A stretch of DNA of 15,981 nucleotides from the NCBI GenBank assembly GCA_017420845.1, contig JAFQOC010000266.1:1-15981 (forward strand), given 5' to 3'. The notes beneath the pieces were generated by a model. That model was not told where the DNA came from and did no database searches. It saw only the letters and a list, made by a program, of their open reading frames with translations. How positions within the stretch are numbered: position 1 is the stretch's first letter; every line of letters starts with the position of its first letter. Below are positions 13,926 through 15,981 of the stretch, in pieces. The position numbers were made by a program, and so were the translations under genes. Source of the stretch: Clostridia bacterium (GTDB lineage: Bacteria; Bacillota; Clostridia; Oscillospirales; CAG-272).

Positions 13926-14645
13926 ATGAGAAACATACTCATCAGCGGTGGTTCCCGCGGCATCGGCCGCGCCATTGTGGAGGCTTTTGCGAGAAACGGA
14001 GACCGCGTGGCGTTCATCTACCGCACCCGTGAGGAGGATGCCGCCAAGGTGGCGCAGGCTTTCGGCGCGGTGGCCATCAAGGCGGACGTGAGCGATCCCA
14101 TGGAGGTGCGCCGCGCCATCGCCGAGGCCGAGGCCGCCCTGGGCGGGTCTATTGACGTTTTGGTCAACAACGCCGCGGTCTCCTGGATCGGGCAGATGCA
14201 GGACATGACCGACGCCGAGTGGCGCAGGGTGCTGGACACCAACCTGTCGGGGGCGTTCTACCTGTCCCGCGGGGTGGTGAGCGGCATGGTGCGGAACCAC
14301 TACGGGCGCATTGTCAACATCGGCTCCATGTGGGGCAAGGTGGGGGCGTCCTGCGAGGTGGCGTACTCGGCCACCAAGGCGGGACTCAGAGGCCTGACCA
14401 TGGCCATGGCCAAGGAGTTCGGGCCCTCGGGCATTACCGTCAACTGCGTGGAGCCGGGCTTTATCGCTACCGAGATGAACGCCGCCATTGATGAGGAGTC
14501 CAGGCAGGCACTCTGCGACGAGACGCCCCTGGGGCGCATGGGTACCCCCGAGGAGGTGGCCGCCGCCGTGGTATTTCTGGCGTCGGACGCGGCGGGGTTC
14601 GTGACGGGTCAGGTCATCGGCGTGGACGGCGGGCTGGCGGTGTGA
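13926..14645 (+). CDS. Short-chain dehydrogenase/reductase, FabG-like
   Basis: This is a 239-residue classical SDR with a Rossmann fold that uses NAD(P)H. Visible motifs are the cofactor glycine loop SGGSRGIG (7-14), D54 in KADVSD, NNAA (81-84), N106 in DTNLSG, and the catalytic S134, Y147 and K151 (YSATK). The C-terminal VTGQVIGVDGGLAV is typical of FabG-type 3-oxoacyl-ACP reductases. R33 after the second strand (FIYRT) would favour NADPH. There are no fatty-acid synthesis neighbours, so a housekeeping FabG role is uncertain and it could reduce another carbonyl substrate. AGGAG (13914-13918) is 7 nt before the ATG. It converges on the next minus-strand gene, with only 23 nt between the stops and no visible terminator. 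Confidence 0.9.
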   Translation: MRNILISGGSRGIGRAIVEAFARNGDRVAFIYRTREEDAAKVAQAFGAVAIKADVSDPMEVRRAIAEAEAALGGSIDVLVNNAAVSWIGQMQDMTDAEWRRVLDTNLSGAFYLSRGVVSGMVRNHYGRIVNIGSMWGKVGASCEVAYSATKAGLRGLTMAMAKEFGPSGITVNCVEPGFIATEMNAAIDEESRQALCDETPLGRMGTPEEVAAAVVFLASDAAGFVTGQVIGVDGGLAV

Positions 14646-14668
14646 GCCGTGCCGCCACAAAGGATCGA

Positions 14669-15076
14669 TCAAGCATCAAATGTGGCTCGTATATCCCGCA
14701 GGGTCTCTGCGATGAACGTCCGGTCAGTATCAAACTCCACCGTACAGCGGTTACGGGACCAATCAACGCTCAGGAGCTCGGCACAAACCCGCACGCCCCC
14801 TCGACCGTCGAAAAAGAAGCTGATGGAAAAATCCTCGTCGTAGCCGAGGGAGGGGATCACACATATATCCTCTCGGGATTGGTAGCACCGTTTCAGCTCA
14901 CGGTATAAGATTTTTATGTCGGTGAGGGTGGTGTTCACCTGCTTGTCGAAGGAAATAAAGCTACTCTGTCCCCAGACCCGCAGGAAGTATTCGTCGTAGG
15001 GATGCTGTTCCTCCTTTGGAATGTGCCGGGCGATCTCAAAGTGAATGGCCTCGCGACCGTTGGTGATACTGAACAT
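14669..15076 (-). CDS. Hypothetical 135-residue protein, faint WapI-immunity-like resemblance
   Basis: I do not firmly recognise this protein. It is soluble and mildly acidic, with alternating strand-like segments, a helix-like stretch TDIKILYRELKRCYQSRED in the middle, an FFFDGRGGVRVCAEL hairpin, and a C-terminal VEFDTDRTFIAETLRDI. The D-plus-helix ending and GRGG strand recall WapI-family immunity proteins, but this is a low-confidence impression. The start at 15076 has AAAGGA (15085-15090 on the complement) 8 nt away; the open frame upstream of it runs through a strong hairpin and the neighbouring gene. It lies downstream of the membrane protein gene on the same strand and could be co-transcribed with it. 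Confidence 0.72.
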   Translation of the reverse strand: MFSITNGREAIHFEIARHIPKEEQHPYDEYFLRVWGQSSFISFDKQVNTTLTDIKILYRELKRCYQSREDICVIPSLGYDEDFSISFFFDGRGGVRVCAELLSVDWSRNRCTVEFDTDRTFIAETLRDIRATFDA

Positions 15077-15097
15077 GGAATGATTCCTTTCGAAATC

Positions 15098-15131
15098 CCC
15101 CCAACCATGGGTATGGTTGGGGGAGCTTTTT
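15098..15131. terminator. Strong hairpin between two minus-strand genes, U-tract on the + strand side
   Basis: A perfect 11-bp stem, CCCCCAACCAT (15098-15108) / ATGGTTGGGGG (15113-15123), has the loop GGGT. On the + strand it is followed by AGCTTTTT, the layout of an intrinsic terminator. No + strand gene lies directly upstream. On the minus strand, the coding direction of both flanking genes, it is followed only by ATTTCG, and the ribosome-binding site of the 135-residue gene lies 7 nt beyond the stem. It may attenuate or protect the minus-strand transcript, or stop antisense transcription. Confidence 0.6.
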
Positions 15132-15144
15132 GCCTTTTTGGGGA

Positions 15145-15612
15145 TCAGTCCACAAGCTCGATCTTGGACTTGCGGTAGTAAATCAAATGGAACACAGGGA
15201 TGTAAAAGAACAGAAGGATCTCCAATATAGTCATCCAGATATCGGGCTCCGCACCGGGGAAGGCCACCCTGTCCGAAAGAACGAGGCGCAGGGCCAGGAA
15301 GACCATCAGGGCGGCATCCAGCAGATACATACCGATCAGCTTTTTTCGCGTTCCCTTTTTGATGAGGAAATAGAACAGGATCACGGCGGCCACCCACACA
15401 AGACCGATCCAGGCGAAGGTCATGTTCAAGGGGCGGAGCTGGGGGTAGTGGATATACACGTCTTCGTTGTAGTCGCCCAGCAGGGTGCTGACAAAGGATA
15501 TGCCCAACGCGACGGCGATGAACAGGAGATCGAGGCCGATGAAGCGGGCGCGGTCGGCTCGTTCTCTCTTTTCCTCCTCCACCGAGGGGACGTACTTTGG
15601 GAACAGCTTCAT
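15145..15612 (-). CDS. Hypothetical four-helix membrane protein
   Basis: Family not recognised. The 155-residue product begins MKLFPKYVPSVEEEKRERAD, a charged cytosolic N-terminus. Four hydrophobic segments follow at about 24-46, 67-87, 95-113 and 126-146, with a short basic C-terminus (YYRKSKIELVD). The number of helices and charged ends suggest both termini are cytosolic. The start at 15612 has AAAGGAG (15620-15626 on the complement) 7 nt upstream. A possible -10 (TATAGT, complement of 15640-15645) exists but no good -35 was seen. It precedes the 135-residue gene on the same strand, 68 nt apart, separated by a strong hairpin. Confidence 0.8.
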   Translation of the reverse strand: MKLFPKYVPSVEEEKRERADRARFIGLDLLFIAVALGISFVSTLLGDYNEDVYIHYPQLRPLNMTFAWIGLVWVAAVILFYFLIKKGTRKKLIGMYLLDAALMVFLALRLVLSDRVAFPGAEPDIWMTILEILLFFYIPVFHLIYYRKSKIELVD

Positions 15613-15779
15613 AGTAAAACTCCTTTCAAAAGGGTATTCACTATATAAGACACCAAAAGGAAGCGAGACCTTACAGGAAAAGCGCAAATATTTGATAAAA
15701 TTTTTGACGGCGCGGGGAGCGTTCAAATGTGGGGGTGTCGGTGCTCTTGACGGAGCAAAACGGTATGTTTTTCGTAGGC

Positions 15780-15805
15780 GGGCGCACACATAGGTGCGCC
15801 CCTAC
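15780..15805 (-). repeat. REP-like element, copy C
   Basis: An 8-bp stem GGGCGCAC (15780-15787) / GTGCGCCC (15794-15801) encloses loop ACATAG. CTAC (15802-15805), the complement of the GTAG head, follows directly. It has the same stem and orientation as copy A and is paired with inverted copy D about 47 nt away. Confidence 0.8.
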
Positions 15806-15852
15806 CAAGCGTTTAAAAACAAAATGTTATTATCCCAACTAAAAATTTTAGG

Positions 15853-15878
15853 GTAGGGGCGCACCTTTGTGTGCGCCC
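15853..15878 (+). repeat. REP-like element, copy D
   Basis: The GTAG head (15853-15856) abuts a perfect 8-bp stem GGGCGCAC (15857-15864) / GTGCGCCC (15871-15878) with loop CTTTGT. It is inverted relative to copy C with heads facing inward, the same arrangement as copies A and B. Confidence 0.8.
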
Positions 15879-15941
15879 ATTAACAGAGCGGTTTCCTCGT
15901 GCCTATCGGGTTACAATTCCACCGCTAAACCCCAATTCCCC

Positions 15942-15981
15942 TTACTTCAGCGTCCTGATAAAAGCCTCCATCCGCTCCAGG
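15942..15981 (-). CDS. 3' end of a minus-strand gene cut by the window edge
   Basis: Read on the complement, the last 40 bases give an open frame ending LERMEAFIRTLK followed by TAA (15942-15944). The amphipathic, helix-like composition and the CTG/GAG/CGG codon choice look like the C-terminus of a real protein, but only 12 residues are visible and no family can be named. Confidence 0.4.
   Translation of the reverse strand, partial: LERMEAFIRTLK

Larger units (their letters stand above)
15613..15941. other. Intergenic region, 329 nt, with AT-rich stretch and a pair of REP-like repeats
   Basis: No gene is supported here. Positions 15613-15720 should hold the promoter of the minus-strand membrane protein gene, but only a -10-like TATAGT is visible. 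Positions 15780-15878 hold two inverted REP-like hairpins around an AT-rich core that includes the near-palindrome CTAAAAATTTTAG (15839-15851). Positions 15879-15941 show nothing recognisable. Confidence 0.6.

Noticed and set aside
13756..15878. CRISPR array or composite transposon bounded by the repeats
   Set aside because: Copies are in inverted pairs rather than regularly spaced direct repeats, there is no transposase between them, and no target-site duplication is visible.

Overview
The window carries the distal part of a spc/alpha-type ribosomal protein supercluster (positions 1-10053, all + strand). After it comes an accessory region (10101-15981) with a glycosidase-like gene, a tandem acetyltransferase, a short-chain dehydrogenase, two small unrecognised genes and several hairpin repeats. 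The organism is most likely a fairly GC-rich member of the class Clostridia, perhaps a gut Oscillospiraceae/Ruminococcaceae-type bacterium. This rests on four things: the gene order secY-adk-map-infA-rpmJ-rpsM-rpsK-rpsD-rpoA-rplQ, zinc-binding forms of S14, L36 and S4, strong AGGAGG ribosome-binding sites, and heavy use of CCC, AAG, GAG and CTC/CTG codons. The lineage is inferred from family knowledge, not from a search.

Region 1 (1-10100). In order: rplE (5' end missing), rpsZ, rpsH, rplF, rplR, rpsE, rpmD, rplO, secY, adk, map, infA, rpmJ, rpsM, rpsK, rpsD, rpoA, rplQ. These genes make ribosomal proteins of both subunits, the SecY translocon channel, adenylate kinase, methionine aminopeptidase, IF-1 and the RNA polymerase alpha subunit. 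A strong intrinsic terminator closes the cluster at 10068-10100. Most junctions are tight, with the ribosome-binding site touching or overlapping the previous stop. Four junctions are unusually long and packed with stem-loops: rpsZ-rpsH (248 nt), rplR-rpsE (139 nt), rpmJ-rpsM (104 nt) and rpsD-rpoA (137 nt). These are the best candidates for undescribed cis-acting RNA. L6 carries an in-frame insertion of roughly 27 residues, and the adenylate kinase LID has a CxC in place of the usual CxxC.

Region 2 (10101-13732). A second hairpin at 10131-10160 separates rplQ from a convergent 812-residue minus-strand gene that resembles GH106-type glycoside hydrolases. Divergent from it, behind a near-consensus extended -10 promoter, is a 332-residue protein with two GNAT acetyltransferase domains.

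Region 3 (13733-15981). A FabG-like short-chain dehydrogenase converges on a minus-strand pair: a four-helix membrane protein and a 135-residue soluble protein with a faint WapI-immunity-like look. Two pairs of REP-like elements (a GTAG head next to an 8-bp GC-rich stem with a 6-nt loop) lie in the intergenic spaces at 13756-13886 and 15780-15878. In both pairs the GTAG heads face inward, as in bacterial BIMEs. The last 40 bases hold the 3' end of another minus-strand gene.
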